Positions 7,630-16,807 are shown, counted from the stretch's first letter. The stretch: 64,000 bases of DNA from Thioclava sp. SK-1 (GCF_001705665.1 NZ_MDHA01000069.1:186001-250000), one strand, 5' to 3'. Notes: generated from the sequence alone by a model not told the origin. Numbers and translations: made by a program.

Positions 7630-8415
7630 TTAAATCCGACGGCGCATCGGCAGGGACACGACAAACAAAACCGTGCTGACGGCGACAATGGACGGCCCTG
7701 CGGGCGTATCCCACACGATAGACGCCCACAGCCCGCCTAAAACAGACAAGGCCCCAATACCGCTGGAAACGATGGCCATCTGCTCGGGGGATCGTGCCCA
7801 GGCGCGGGCTGCCGCCGGTGGAATAATCAACATGGCCGCGATAAGAAGCGCACCAACGATTTTGATCGCCACCGCTACGGTCAGAGCCAAAGCGACGGTA
7901 AGTACCAAGGCTTCGCGGCGGGGGCTCAACCCGGACGCTTGTGCCAGCTCTTCGTTGATCGTCGTCGTCAGCAAGGCTTGCCAGCGCCACACTAATAGGG
8001 CCAACACCAGCCCCGCACCGCCCCAGACGATCCCGACATCCATGCGCGACACCGCCAGGATATCGCCGAACAACCATGCGGACAAATCAACCCGCAACCC
8101 CGAAATAAACGAGGCCGCGACCAGCCCGAATGCCAGGGCGGAATGGGCGAGCACACCCAAAATCGTATCCATTGCGTGGCCCCGCCCCGACAGGCGTGCC
8201 ACCGTCAATGCCATGCCCAGCGCCACAGCCATCGTGCCCCAATAGACTGAGATACCAAAACCAAAGCTCAGCGCGACGCCCAAGATTGCCGCATGTGATG
8301 TGGCATCGCCAAAATAGGCCATACGCCGCCAGTTGACGAAAGACCCCAACGGCCCGGTTGCCAGGGTCAGCCCAATCCCCGCCAGCCCAGCGCGTGTCAA
8401 AAAATCATCAAGCAT
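7630..8415 (-). CDS. znuB: Zinc ABC transporter permease ZnuB
   Basis: The 261-residue protein has about eight hydrophobic segments and belongs to the ABC-3 permease family for Zn/Mn uptake. Conserved pieces include YFGDATSHAAILGVALS near residue 34 and IKIVGALLIAAMLIIPPAAA near 170. It forms the inner membrane channel energised by ZnuC and fed by ZnuA. The ATG at 8415 overlaps the end of znuC by eight bases, so translation is probably coupled; an upstream extension to 8586 lies inside znuC. The order zur-znuC-znuB, opposite znuA, is standard for alphaproteobacteria and implies zinc repression through Zur. Confidence 0.93.
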   Translation of the reverse strand: MLDDFLTRAGLAGIGLTLATGPLGSFVNWRRMAYFGDATSHAAILGVALSFGFGISVYWGTMAVALGMALTVARLSGRGHAMDTILGVLAHSALAFGLVAASFISGLRVDLSAWLFGDILAVSRMDVGIVWGGAGLVLALLVWRWQALLTTTINEELAQASGLSPRREALVLTVALALTVAVAIKIVGALLIAAMLIIPPAAARAWARSPEQMAIVSSGIGALSVLGGLWASIVWDTPAGPSIVAVSTVLFVVSLPMRRRI

Positions 8416-9175
8416 GATCGTGGTCCTGTGTATCGGGGTGATGATGGCTATGGCCGCAATTTTCATCGTGATCGTGGTCATGGGCGTGTTGATACAGCGC
8501 GAAGGCACCGCCTGTGCCCATACCAAAGAGCGCCCGATATTCAGGCGCCGCCGACACAACCTTGGGCGTGCCCTGACAACACACATGCCCGTTCAAACAG
8601 ATCACCCGGTCAGAGGCCGACATGACCACATGCAAGTCATGGCTGACCATCAACACGGCAACACCGGTATCTGCGCGCAATTGCTCGATCAGCTTATAAA
8701 ACCCGGCTGTTCCGGGCTGATCCAGCCCCTGTGTGGGCTCATCCAAAATCAGCACATGCGGATCGGCCAACATCGCACGGGCCAGCAAAACGCGCTGAAA
8801 CTGCCCACCAGACAGGCCCGCAATCGGTCGGCTTCCGATATCAGGAACCCCGACACGGTCCAACACCTGCGCAGCGCGGGCATCTGTTACCCTGCGGGGC
8901 AAAGATAGGAAGCGCCGCACGCTCAATGGCAAACTGCCATCCACATGCAGTTTTTGCGGCACATAACCGATCCGCAATCCCAATTTGCGGTGGACCTGCC
9001 CTGCGGCCAGAGGCTGCAAGCCAATCAACGCCCGGATCAATGTCGACTTGCCCGACCCGTTCGGCCCGACCACGGTCACAATTTCCGCCGGTGCCAATGT
9101 CATCGACACACCCGATAGGACCTCTGTGCGGTTATGCGCAACGCAAAGATCCTGCGCCTGGATCAACGCGGTCAT
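8408..9175 (-). CDS. znuC: Zinc ABC transporter ATP-binding protein ZnuC
   Basis: The 255-residue ATPase has Walker A GPNGSGKST at residues 37-45, signature LSGGQFQR, Walker B VLILDEPTQGLD and the switch His in MVSHDLH. The CLNGHVCCQGTP and EYRALFG segments are typical of ZnuC. The C-terminus (about residues 229-255) is a His/Asp-rich tail with about ten His residues, longer than the short His patch I recall in the E. coli protein; it may bind zinc on the cytoplasmic side. The ATG at 9175 overlaps the zur stop in an ATGA, which decides the start over an in-frame codon at 9202. Confidence 0.93.
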   Translation of the reverse strand: MTALIQAQDLCVAHNRTEVLSGVSMTLAPAEIVTVVGPNGSGKSTLIRALIGLQPLAAGQVHRKLGLRIGYVPQKLHVDGSLPLSVRRFLSLPRRVTDARAAQVLDRVGVPDIGSRPIAGLSGGQFQRVLLARAMLADPHVLILDEPTQGLDQPGTAGFYKLIEQLRADTGVAVLMVSHDLHVVMSASDRVICLNGHVCCQGTPKVVSAAPEYRALFGMGTGGAFALYQHAHDHDHDENCGHSHHHPDTQDHDHA

Positions 9176-9696
9176 GCTGCGACGCTCGCGCAGCTGGGGC
9201 ATTGGCCGACCGCCTCAATAGAGGCCCGCTCGACCACAAAACCAACCGCGGCGCCAGCTGCGTCAAGAGCGTTGCGAACCGGTCCGCCTTCGGCCTCGGC
9301 CACAGCATTGCAATCACGACAGATCAAGAAAATCGGCGCATGATCTTCTCCGGGATGGCCGCAGGCGACAAAGGCATTCAATCGACGGATGCGATGCGCG
9401 AACCCATGATCCACCAGAAAATCAAGCGCCCGATAGGCCACAGGCGGCTGTTTGCCAAACCCTTCTTCGGACAGCCGCTCCAACACTTCATAAGCACCGA
9501 TTGCGCGATGCGCCTCAAGCAAGATTTCCAACGCGCGCCGCCGCACCGGGGTCAGACGAAGATTGCGCTCTTGCGCCATTTCTTCGGCCAAAGCCAACGC
9601 GTGGCCACTGCATAGGGTGTGATCATGGCTGGAAAACGCGCGGGCCTGCGCCACGGGTTCGCCACCAGGCTGAACGGCATCTTTGGGGGTATTCAT
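9172..9696 (-). CDS. zur: Zinc uptake regulator Zur (Fur family)
   Basis: The 174-residue Fur-family repressor has a winged-helix domain (RLTPVRRRALEILLE at residues 47-61, QPPVAYRALDFLV at about 83-95) and a metal-binding domain. Two CxxC pairs, Cys126/Cys129 and Cys166/Cys169, can hold the structural zinc. An N-terminal HDHTLC segment is usual in alphaproteobacterial Zur. With zinc bound it should repress the znu genes. The start ATG at 9696 lies inside the operator (9696-9709), and the ribosome binding site is weak, so the message may be leaderless or poorly translated. It heads the zur-znuC-znuB operon. Confidence 0.93.
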   Translation of the reverse strand: MNTPKDAVQPGGEPVAQARAFSSHDHTLCSGHALALAEEMAQERNLRLTPVRRRALEILLEAHRAIGAYEVLERLSEEGFGKQPPVAYRALDFLVDHGFAHRIRRLNAFVACGHPGEDHAPIFLICRDCNAVAEAEGGPVRNALDAAGAAVGFVVERASIEAVGQCPSCASVAA

Positions 9697-9709
9697 GTTA
9701 TATTATCAC
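9696..9709 (-). promoter_or_regulatory. Zur-like operator overlapping the zur start
   Basis: TGTTATATTATCAC is the inverted counterpart (13 of 14 positions) of the site at 9724-9737. It includes the last base of the zur start codon, so Zur bound here would block both transcription and any transcript starting close by. The AT-rich TGTTAT/ATAACA core fits Zur/Fur-family sites. Confidence 0.6.
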
Positions 9710-9723
9710 ATTCCTATTGACGC

Positions 9724-9737
9724 GTGATAACATAACA
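9724..9737 (+). promoter_or_regulatory. Zur-like operator of the znuA promoter
   Basis: GTGATAACATAACA lies 58 bases before the znuA start and mirrors the site at 9696-9709 across a 14-base spacer. The symmetrical pair between the two zinc-uptake units suggests joint repression by Zur. Confidence 0.6.
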
Positions 9738-9795
9738 TAAATAACGTTGGCCGAGAACTCAATGCCCGATACCGGGCCTACTGCCGGAGACCCCA

Positions 9796-10794
9796 ATGCG
9801 CCTTTTCCCGATTTGCCTTTCCGCCCTGATCGCCGCCAGCCCCACCCTGGCGCAGGTGCCGCAGGTGATGACTGATATTCCCGTAGTATATTCCCTCACT
9901 GCAAAGGTGATGGGGGATCTGGCCACGCCTGATGTGCTGCTGGATCGTGGCTCAGATGCGCATTCCTATCAATTGCGTCCCTCTCAGGCGCGCAAATTGC
10001 AAAACGCAGATCTGGTGATCTGGGTTGGGCCAGAGCTGACACCCTGGCTGGATCGTGCGCTGGACGGGCTAAGCGGTCAGACACCGCAGCTTTCGTTACT
10101 ACATACCCCTGGCACGGAATTGCGGAATTTCGCTGATGCGCCCGAAGCTGCGCACGACCACGACCACGACCACGACCACGACGGGTCACATGACCACACC
10201 GACGAACACAACCATGCAAATAAAGATCATACAGAAGGGCATGGTGACCACGATGATCATGACCACAGCGGCACGGACCCGCATGCCTGGCTGGACCCCC
10301 ATAATGCCGAACATTGGCTGACGGCGATCGCAGATCAACTTTCAACACTGGATCCACAGAACGCGCAAACCTACCGCGGCAATGCTGCCCAAGCCGCCAA
10401 ACAATTGGCGCGACTGGATAGCGATTTGCAGGCGCAGCTTGCACCTATTGGGCACAAGCCCTTTGTTACCTTCCATGCTGCTTATGGCTATTTCACCGAT
10501 CATTACGGGCTGGACACAGTTGGTAGCCTGTCGATGGGCGATGCGGCCGCACCCGGGGCTGCGCATCTGTCCCAGCTGCGCGACACGCTGACCCAAAAGA
10601 ACGTGCTATGCGCCTTCCCGGAACCGCAACAAGACCCCAAGCCCCTGCAACAGGTGATTGAGGGCACGCAGACCCGTCTAGGAGCCCCGCTTGACCCCAC
10701 CGGCAGCACGCTTCCCCTTACCCCCGCATTGTATGAAACATTGCTGCGCAGCTTTGGCACGGCACTCTCTGAGTGCCTGACACAAACGCCCTAA
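9796..10794 (+). CDS. znuA: Zinc ABC transporter periplasmic binding protein ZnuA
   Basis: The 332-residue protein has a 19-residue signal peptide ending LAQ. Likely zinc ligands are His56 (SDAHSYQL), His163 (DPHAWLDP) and His227 (FVTFHAAYGYF). Between the first two is a His/Asp-rich loop at residues 120-157, the hallmark of zinc-specific ZnuA as opposed to manganese-specific relatives. It captures zinc in the periplasm and hands it to ZnuB. CGGAGA is the ribosome binding site, eight bases before the ATG. It is transcribed divergently from zur-znuC-znuB under paired Zur-like operators. Confidence 0.94.
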   Translation: MRLFPICLSALIAASPTLAQVPQVMTDIPVVYSLTAKVMGDLATPDVLLDRGSDAHSYQLRPSQARKLQNADLVIWVGPELTPWLDRALDGLSGQTPQLSLLHTPGTELRNFADAPEAAHDHDHDHDHDGSHDHTDEHNHANKDHTEGHGDHDDHDHSGTDPHAWLDPHNAEHWLTAIADQLSTLDPQNAQTYRGNAAQAAKQLARLDSDLQAQLAPIGHKPFVTFHAAYGYFTDHYGLDTVGSLSMGDAAAPGAAHLSQLRDTLTQKNVLCAFPEPQQDPKPLQQVIEGTQTRLGAPLDPTGSTLPLTPALYETLLRSFGTALSECLTQTP

Positions 10795-10873
10795 GCATAT
10801 GGCATCACGCTAAGGGTTGAACCCGACCTTGCGGCATGGTCATAACATTCCCGACATGACTGTGGAGGAAATG

Positions 10874-11602
10874 ATGGATTGGCTGGCCGCAAGCGTCACA
10901 AATGACACGTTGTCGATATGGGACGATGGTGCAGAGCCCGCCCGCCATATCCCATTGCAGGGCGCAGATGCACATGATGTTATTCGCGCCCAGATGGAGC
11001 GTCACGGCCTGACGCGGGCGGTTCTTGCAGGCCCAGAAAGCCCACACAAAGCCATTCCTTGTGCCCCGGTGACGCCATCGCAGGCTTTAGGCGTGATCCA
11101 TATCCCCATCTTGACACAAACGGCCCCAGCCGCCGAATTGCCGGCCCGGCAGACAGCAACAGTTGCGGGGGTGCTGCAAGCCCATCCAAAATTCGACGGC
11201 GTGATCTGCCTGACCGGCCCAGAAACATATTGGGTGCATGTATCAGCAGCCGAGGTCATCTCGGTCGCAGCGTCCAGCGCGGATCGGCTGTTTCGCGCGC
11301 TCTATCCGCACAGATTGCCCACAACCGATGCAGCATTTAACGATGCTCTCTCCGCCGCCCAGTCACGGCCAGAGCGGATGCTGCTTACAACATCAACCCA
11401 GGATCCCAATCGGTTCATGGGCAGTTTGATCGGCGCGGAGCTGACTGCCACACGCGCATGGTGGCTGGGTCAGCAGGTTCTGGCATTGGGTCCAACGGCG
11501 CATTTACGCGCCCATGCCCTGACGGCGCAGGCCACCATGGTCACCACCGGCGCGGACGAACCCGCCCTTCTGGCCGGTTTGCGCATGGCCGCAGGCCTGT
11601 GA
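10874..11602 (+). CDS. DgoK-like (2-dehydro-3-deoxygalactonokinase family) protein with degenerate kinase motifs
   Basis: The 242-residue product resembles the DgoK sugar kinase family. It has FDGVICLTGPETYWVHV at residues 107-123, where kinases have a PGTHxKWV motif, and SLIGAELTATRAWWLGQQV near the C-terminus. The start is set by GGAGG at 10864-10868, five bases before ATG 10874; longer in-frame starts at 10817 and 10856 lack this. The N-terminal phosphate-binding strand, normally WxAxDWGTTNxR, reads MDWLAASVTNDTLS here and lacks the Asp-Trp-Gly core. GTH is changed to GPE and the Lys to Tyr119. Kinase activity is therefore doubtful. It sits alone, with no galactonate genes nearby. Confidence 0.65.
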   Translation: MDWLAASVTNDTLSIWDDGAEPARHIPLQGADAHDVIRAQMERHGLTRAVLAGPESPHKAIPCAPVTPSQALGVIHIPILTQTAPAAELPARQTATVAGVLQAHPKFDGVICLTGPETYWVHVSAAEVISVAASSADRLFRALYPHRLPTTDAAFNDALSAAQSRPERMLLTTSTQDPNRFMGSLIGAELTATRAWWLGQQVLALGPTAHLRAHALTAQATMVTTGADEPALLAGLRMAAGL

Positions 11603-11673
11603 TATTTGCGAATGTGTCACAAGACAAATCCAAACCACAATGTTAGAGACCATTCGATAACTTACTGAAAGGT

Positions 11674-12168
11674 ATGCCCGTGTCAGCGCCCGACTTCTCT
11701 ATCATCCTGTCAGACCTTGCGCCCGGATTTGGCATCAGCCGTCCAGCCGCATTATGTTTCGGGGCGATCTGGCGTGCCGCTCAATCCCCATCTGCAGAAG
11801 AATTGGTGACCATCCTGGGCATCTCGCGCTCCAATGTCTCAACGGCCCTCAAAGAGTTGCGCCACCTGGGATTGGTGCAATCCGCACGTACGCCGGGCTC
11901 ACGGCGCGATTACTTCTTTGCGGATCCTGATCCTTGGGCGTTACTTCGGCAGCTGATCATCACCCGCCAGCAACGCGATATTGCCGTGCTCAGTGCACGG
12001 CTAACGGCCTTGGCGCAATCCGAAGATGATGGACGCGTGCAACCTTTGGCCGATGTGGCACAAACAGCCAACAGTTGGATGGCGGGGCTGGGTGCGCTTG
12101 CTCCTGCAGATCTGGCGAAGCTGATGCAAGATGCACCCCGACCGCGGAAAAAGAAAAAGCTGAAATAA
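11674..12168 (+). CDS. GbsR/MarR-like transcriptional regulator
   Basis: The 164-residue protein contains a winged helix-turn-helix at about residues 40-85 (SAEELVTILGISRSNVSTALKE, with the wing RTPGSRRDYFF). This is typical of the GbsR branch of MarR regulators, which control choline/glycine betaine genes in some bacteria. The C-terminus is basic (PRKKKKLK). A start at GTG 11680 is as likely as ATG 11674, because AAAGG is only two bases from the ATG but a good distance from the GTG. The target is unknown; no betaine genes are adjacent, although methylated-glycine catabolism genes lie 26 kb away. Confidence 0.75.
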   Translation: MPVSAPDFSIILSDLAPGFGISRPAALCFGAIWRAAQSPSAEELVTILGISRSNVSTALKELRHLGLVQSARTPGSRRDYFFADPDPWALLRQLIITRQQRDIAVLSARLTALAQSEDDGRVQPLADVAQTANSWMAGLGALAPADLAKLMQDAPRPRKKKKLK

Positions 12169-12169
12169 A

Positions 12170-12203
12170 ACGCCCCCAAAACCACAACGGGCTAAGGGGG
12201 CGT
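12170..12203. terminator. Bidirectional terminator between gbsR-like gene and trpB
   Basis: ACGCCCCC pairs with GGGGGCGT around an 18-base loop, between the ends of two convergent genes. The A-rich side at 12162-12170 gives a T run for trpB transcription; the other side has only a short T pair. Confidence 0.65.
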
Positions 12204-12218
12204 CATTCGTAAGGCGAC

Positions 12219-13457
12219 TTAACCGACGTCAGACATATCAAAGCCAAGATGCTTGGCCACGGCAAAGATATCCTTATCCCCACGGCCACACATATTCATC
12301 ACGATGATATGGTCTTTAGGCAGCGTCGGCGCCAGTTTCATTACATGCGCCAAGGCATGGCTTGGCTCCAATGCGGGAATGATCCCCTCAGTCTTGCACG
12401 AGAATTGGAAGGCCTCCAGTGCTTCATTATCCGTGATCGACACATATTTCGCCCGCCCGATATCATGCAGCCATGCATGTTCTGGCCCAATGCCGGGATA
12501 ATCCAAACCCGCCGAAATGGAATGACCTTCCAAGATCTGGCCATCCGCGTCTTGCAGCAAATAGGTGCGATTGCCATGCAGCACACCGGGCCGGCCGCCC
12601 GTCAACGATGCGCAATGTTCCATCTTCTCATCCACACCGTGACCGCCAGCCTCAACGCCGACAATATTCACCGATGGATCGTCCAGGAACGGATAAAACA
12701 GCCCCATAGCATTCGACCCACCGCCAATCGCCGCAATCACTGTGTCAGGTAAGCGGCCCTCGCCCTCCTGCTCCGCCAATTGCCAACGCACTTCCTTACC
12801 GATGATCGATTGAAAATCGCGCACCATCGCAGGATAGGGATGCGGCCCTGCCACGGTTCCAATGCAATAGAACGTGTCATGCACATTGGTCACCCAATCA
12901 CGCAGCGCATCATTCATCGCGTCTTTCAATGTTCCACGACCTGAGGTCACAGGCACAACCTCCGCTCCCAAAAGCCGCATCCGAAACACATTGGGCGCCT
13001 GCCGTTCAACATCGGTCGCGCCCATATACACGACACATTTCAACCCCATCTTCGCGCAAACGGTCGCGGTGGCCACCCCATGCTGACCTGCCCCGGTTTC
13101 CGCCAAAATCCGGGTCTTCCCCATCCGCTTGGCCAAAATCAGCTGACCCAGAACATTGTTGATCTTATGCGCACCAGTGTGGTTCAGCTCATCGCGCTTC
13201 AGATAGATCTTCGCGCCGCCCAATTCTTCGGTCATGCGCGGCGCATGATACAGCGGCGAGGGACGGCCAACATAATGCTTCCACAAATCATCCATCTCGA
13301 CCCAAAAACTCGCATCGGTCTTGGCGGCCTCATAATGCGCCTCCAGATCCAGGATCAGCGGCATCAGCGTCTCAGACACGAACCGCCCACCGAAAATCCC
13401 GAAACGCCCGTTATCATCTGGCACTTTCATGAAACTGTTGATCAGATCGTCGGCCAT
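12219..13457 (-). CDS. trpB: Tryptophan synthase beta chain
   Basis: The 412-residue enzyme condenses indole with L-serine to give L-tryptophan using pyridoxal phosphate. The PLP lysine is Lys98 in [11 protein letters not shown]; the GGGSNAMG phosphate loop and the [16 protein letters not shown] segment are also present. The length is normal. ATG 13457 follows GGGAGAGGG; the longer in-frame start at 13472 lacks a ribosome binding site. In this window trpB stands alone: neither trpF nor trpA flanks it, a divergent ABC-F gene lies upstream and a convergent regulator downstream. It must work with a TrpA encoded elsewhere. Confidence 0.96.
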   Translation of the reverse strand: MADDLINSFMKVPDDNGRFGIFGGRFVSETLMPLILDLEAHYEAAKTDASFWVEMDDLWKHYVGRPSPLYHAPRMTEELGGAKIYLKRDELNHTGAHKINNVLGQLILAKRMGKTRILAETGAGQHGVATATVCAKMGLKCVVYMGATDVERQAPNVFRMRLLGAEVVPVTSGRGTLKDAMNDALRDWVTNVHDTFYCIGTVAGPHPYPAMVRDFQSIIGKEVRWQLAEQEGEGRLPDTVIAAIGGGSNAMGLFYPFLDDPSVNIVGVEAGGHGVDEKMEHCASLTGGRPGVLHGNRTYLLQDADGQILEGHSISAGLDYPGIGPEHAWLHDIGRAKYVSITDNEALEAFQFSCKTEGIIPALEPSHALAHVMKLAPTLPKDHIIVMNMCGRGDKDIFAVAKHLGFDMSDVG

Positions 13458-13660
13458 GGCCCTCTCCCTCACGCGAATTGGTCAACAGGATGTAGCGCTC
13501 TCGCAACGAAAGATAAAGCGCCGCCCTTTCATCTTGCTATAAATATCCAAGACACAACATTGCACAGCCACGCCACTGGCGGTGAATTTTGCGCCCCGCC
13601 CCGCCGTCACACTTGCGCCGTGGCTTGACGCCACCCGCGCCCCGCTGTAGCTGCAAAATC

Positions 13661-15484
13661 ATGGCACGCGCACCCCTTTTGCAGATCTCCGATCTCTCCC
13701 TCACCCATGGTGGAAACCCTGTTTTTGACGGGCTCGACCTTATTGTTCAGCAAAGCGACCGTGTCGCGTTGGTCGGGCGCAATGGCTCGGGCAAATCGAC
13801 CCTGATGAAAATCATGGCCGGCCTGATTGAGGCCGATCAAGGCGATATTGTCATCCCGCCCGGTGTCTCGGTCGGATATATGGAACAAGAGCCGGATCTC
13901 AGCGCCTATGAGACGCTCGGAGATTACGCGGCCTCCGAACTTGATCCAATGGAAACTTATAAAATCGAGATGGTCGCTGAAGGGTTGAAGTTTAACCCCG
14001 ATACCCCGGTGGCCACCGCATCAGGCGGAGAGCGCCGCCGCGCCGCATTGGCCAAGCTCTTGGCAGAAGCACCCGAATTGATGCTGCTTGATGAACCAAC
14101 AAACCACTTGGACATCGAAGCCATCGCTTGGCTGGAAGATCAGCTGAAATCCACCCGCGCGGCTTTTGTTTTGATCAGCCACGACCGGGCCTTCTTGCGC
14201 GCACTGACCCGCGCGACCCTGTGGATCGACCGTGGCAAAGTCCGCCGTCAGGAACGCGGGTTTGAACATTTCGAAGATTGGCGCGAAGAGGTTTGGGCGG
14301 CAGAAGATGACGCGCGGGCTAAGCTGGATAAAAAGATCAAAGCCGAGGGCAAATGGGCGGTTGAGGGGATCTCTGCCCGACGTAAACGCAACCAGGGCCG
14401 TTTGCGCGCCTTGCATGATATGCGGGATGAACGCGCCAATCAGATCAAACGCCAAGGCGTTGCCGCGATGGAGCTATCGGCCGCGCCCAATTCTGGCAAA
14501 CGCGTGTTTGAGGCCACGAACCTGACCAAACGGTTTGGCGACAAGACAATCGTAGAAGGTTTTGATCTGCGCGTGTTGCGCGGCGACCGGATCGCCTTTG
14601 TTGGCCCGAACGGCGTGGGCAAAACCACTCTTTTGAAACTGTTGATTGGCGAACTGGCCCCCGATGAGGGCAATGTCAAACTGGGCACCAATCTGGAAAT
14701 GGCGGTGTTTGATCAGGCCCGCGCAACACTGGATTTCAACCAAACTCTGTGGAACGGTCTGGTCAATGACCCCGATATGGCTGTGAAGGGGAACTCTGAT
14801 CAGGTTATGGTACGCGGCCAGCCCAAACATGTTGTCGCGTATTTGAAAGATTTCTTGTTTGATGAATCTCAGGCGCGCGCGCCGATTGGGTCGCTATCGG
14901 GCGGCGAGCGTGCGCGCTTACTGCTGGCGCGGATCATGGCGCGGGACTCCAACCTGCTGATCCTCGACGAACCCACAAACGATCTGGATGTCGAAACGCT
15001 GGACCTGCTACAAGACATTCTAGGCGATTACGATGGCACCGTGCTGCTTGTCAGCCACGACCGTGACTTTATCGATCGCGTGGCCACGACCACCATCGCA
15101 ATGGAAGGCGCCGGCCGCGTCACCGCCTATCCTGGCGGCTGGAGCGATTACCGCCACCAACGCAGCTTGGCCCAAAGCGAACCGGAGCCGGCGGCAAAAC
15201 CCTCTGGGAACGCAACCAAACCCAACGCGAAGCCTGACAAAACCGCCCCTGTCAAATCCGCACTTAGCTTCACCGAAAAGCACCGCCTTGAAACGCTTCC
15301 GGGTGTGATTGAGCGGCTGGAAGCGGAAATCAGCAAGCTGGAAGGCTTCTTGGCGGACCCTGAGCTCTTTACCAAAGAGCCCGAAAAATTCCAAAAAGCG
15401 ACCGATGCGCTGGTAGAACGGCATACGGCCCTATCAGATGCAGAAGAAGAATGGATGGCGCTGGAAGAGAAAGCCAACGGTTGA
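13661..15484 (+). CDS. uup: ABC-F ATPase, Uup type
   Basis: The 607-residue soluble protein has two ABC domains and no membrane segments. The first Walker A is GRNGSGKST at residues 39-47 and the first signature ASGGERRR; the second Walker A is GPNGVGKTT and the second signature LSGGERAR. The linker between them is rich in charged residues. The C-terminus is a coiled coil (about 540-605) as in Uup, which binds DNA or ribosomes; ABC-F proteins act on ribosomes or on nucleic-acid structures. The Ala-rich PAAKPSGNATKPNAKPD stretch before it is a flexible linker. The start at 13661 is where homology begins. Confidence 0.9.
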   Translation: MARAPLLQISDLSLTHGGNPVFDGLDLIVQQSDRVALVGRNGSGKSTLMKIMAGLIEADQGDIVIPPGVSVGYMEQEPDLSAYETLGDYAASELDPMETYKIEMVAEGLKFNPDTPVATASGGERRRAALAKLLAEAPELMLLDEPTNHLDIEAIAWLEDQLKSTRAAFVLISHDRAFLRALTRATLWIDRGKVRRQERGFEHFEDWREEVWAAEDDARAKLDKKIKAEGKWAVEGISARRKRNQGRLRALHDMRDERANQIKRQGVAAMELSAAPNSGKRVFEATNLTKRFGDKTIVEGFDLRVLRGDRIAFVGPNGVGKTTLLKLLIGELAPDEGNVKLGTNLEMAVFDQARATLDFNQTLWNGLVNDPDMAVKGNSDQVMVRGQPKHVVAYLKDFLFDESQARAPIGSLSGGERARLLLARIMARDSNLLILDEPTNDLDVETLDLLQDILGDYDGTVLLVSHDRDFIDRVATTTIAMEGAGRVTAYPGGWSDYRHQRSLAQSEPEPAAKPSGNATKPNAKPDKTAPVKSALSFTEKHRLETLPGVIERLEAEISKLEGFLADPELFTKEPEKFQKATDALVERHTALSDAEEEWMALEEKANG

Positions 15485-15666
15485 TCTGCCGACACCCCCA
15501 CAACGCTCGCGCCGGGATTGCTCAAGGTTTCGGTTTGTTTAATTGTGATCAAGCACGCGCAGCAAACCCCTTGTTTGCGCCGGCTGACCGCCTTATCCTC
15601 ACGGGAGTTTGAACAAGAAGCGGCGTGGCCTTTCTGCAAGCGAATTTAGACAAGAGTTCCAGACCT

Positions 15667-16761
15667 ATGACAGCGCAATCAAAAACTGATGAGAGCACAC
15701 GCATTGAAGCGCTTAGCTCCTATTGCGTGGTTGGCACACCTGCCGAAAAAGAATATGACGATGTCGTCCGCCTTGTGGCGGGAATTTGTGATGTTCCAAT
15801 CGCCTTGGTCAGCATGCTGGAAGAAGGTCGCCAATGGTTCAAGGCAAGCGTTGGGACGGATCTGACCGAAACGCCGCGCGATATGGCAATTTGCAGCTAC
15901 ACGATCCTGGGCACGGATATTCTGGAAATTGAAGACACGACCAAAGACCCCCGGACCCGCGCCAATCCGCTGTGTCTGGGCGATGACCCGATGCGGTTTT
16001 ATGCGGGCATGCCGCTGATCAACCGTGAGGGTCTGGCAATTGGTACAGTCTGCATCTTGGATAAAAAACCGCGGGTCTTGACCGCTTTACAGCGCGAAAC
16101 GCTGCGCGTCATGGCCGGTCAGGTGATGAACCAGCTAGAGCTGCGCCGCAGCTTACGGATCACGACCGAATTGCGCGGCGAGGTCGATCACCGGGTCAAA
16201 AATTCATTGCAATCTTTGGCGGCATTGGCGTCGATCAAAGCACGCATGGCCAAGGTGCCCGAGGCGAAAGACGCGCTACGTGCGTTGCAACGCCGGATTC
16301 AAACCGTCGCGATGCTGCATGAGCAACTGTATAAGGCGGATAATGGCACCGCGGTGGATCTGGGTGGGTATCTAAGCAATGTCGCGCGGTTCCTGGAATC
16401 GCAGACGCCGGACCGTCTGCAAGTGCGCTGTAATGTGATCAAGGTCGAGGTCCTCGCAGAGCAGGCGGCAGCGTTTGGCACTTTGGTCAACGAATTCGTG
16501 GCCAATTCCATCAAACACGGGTTCCCGAACGCGCTGAAAGGCACGGTGACCATTGATTTGGAACTGAACCTGAAGGGCGAATACCAGCTGCGTATCCGTG
16601 ACGATGGCATCGGCCTCGCCCAAGGGGCAGAGCCGCAAAAAGGTCTTGGCCTGCAAATCATGGAAGCCTCTGCCGCGCAGGCCAATGCCAGCTATACCGT
16701 GGCCCCGCAAACACCTGGCTTTGGGATTTCGTGCACGTTCACGCCGCGCCGCAAGCGCTAA
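15667..16761 (+). CDS. Soluble GAF-domain sensor histidine kinase (HisKA_2/HWE type)
   Basis: The 364-residue protein has an N-terminal GAF domain at about residues 20-157. A HisKA_2 dimerisation helix follows, with phospho-acceptor His175 in EVDHRVKNSLQSL, and then an HATPase domain (NEFVANSIKHGF as N box, IRDDGIGL as G1 box). There are no membrane segments, so it senses a cytoplasmic ligand. Kinases of this class signal to single-domain receivers or PhyR-type general stress regulators. No response regulator gene is adjacent. ATG 15667 has a weak ribosome binding site; GTG 15625 in the same frame is an alternative start. Confidence 0.87.
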   Translation: MTAQSKTDESTRIEALSSYCVVGTPAEKEYDDVVRLVAGICDVPIALVSMLEEGRQWFKASVGTDLTETPRDMAICSYTILGTDILEIEDTTKDPRTRANPLCLGDDPMRFYAGMPLINREGLAIGTVCILDKKPRVLTALQRETLRVMAGQVMNQLELRRSLRITTELRGEVDHRVKNSLQSLAALASIKARMAKVPEAKDALRALQRRIQTVAMLHEQLYKADNGTAVDLGGYLSNVARFLESQTPDRLQVRCNVIKVEVLAEQAAAFGTLVNEFVANSIKHGFPNALKGTVTIDLELNLKGEYQLRIRDDGIGLAQGAEPQKGLGLQIMEASAAQANASYTVAPQTPGFGISCTFTPRRKR

Positions 16762-16807
16762 GGCGCGCATTTCGAACGGCGCGGCCAGGGTGAATGGCCC
16801 ATAACGC

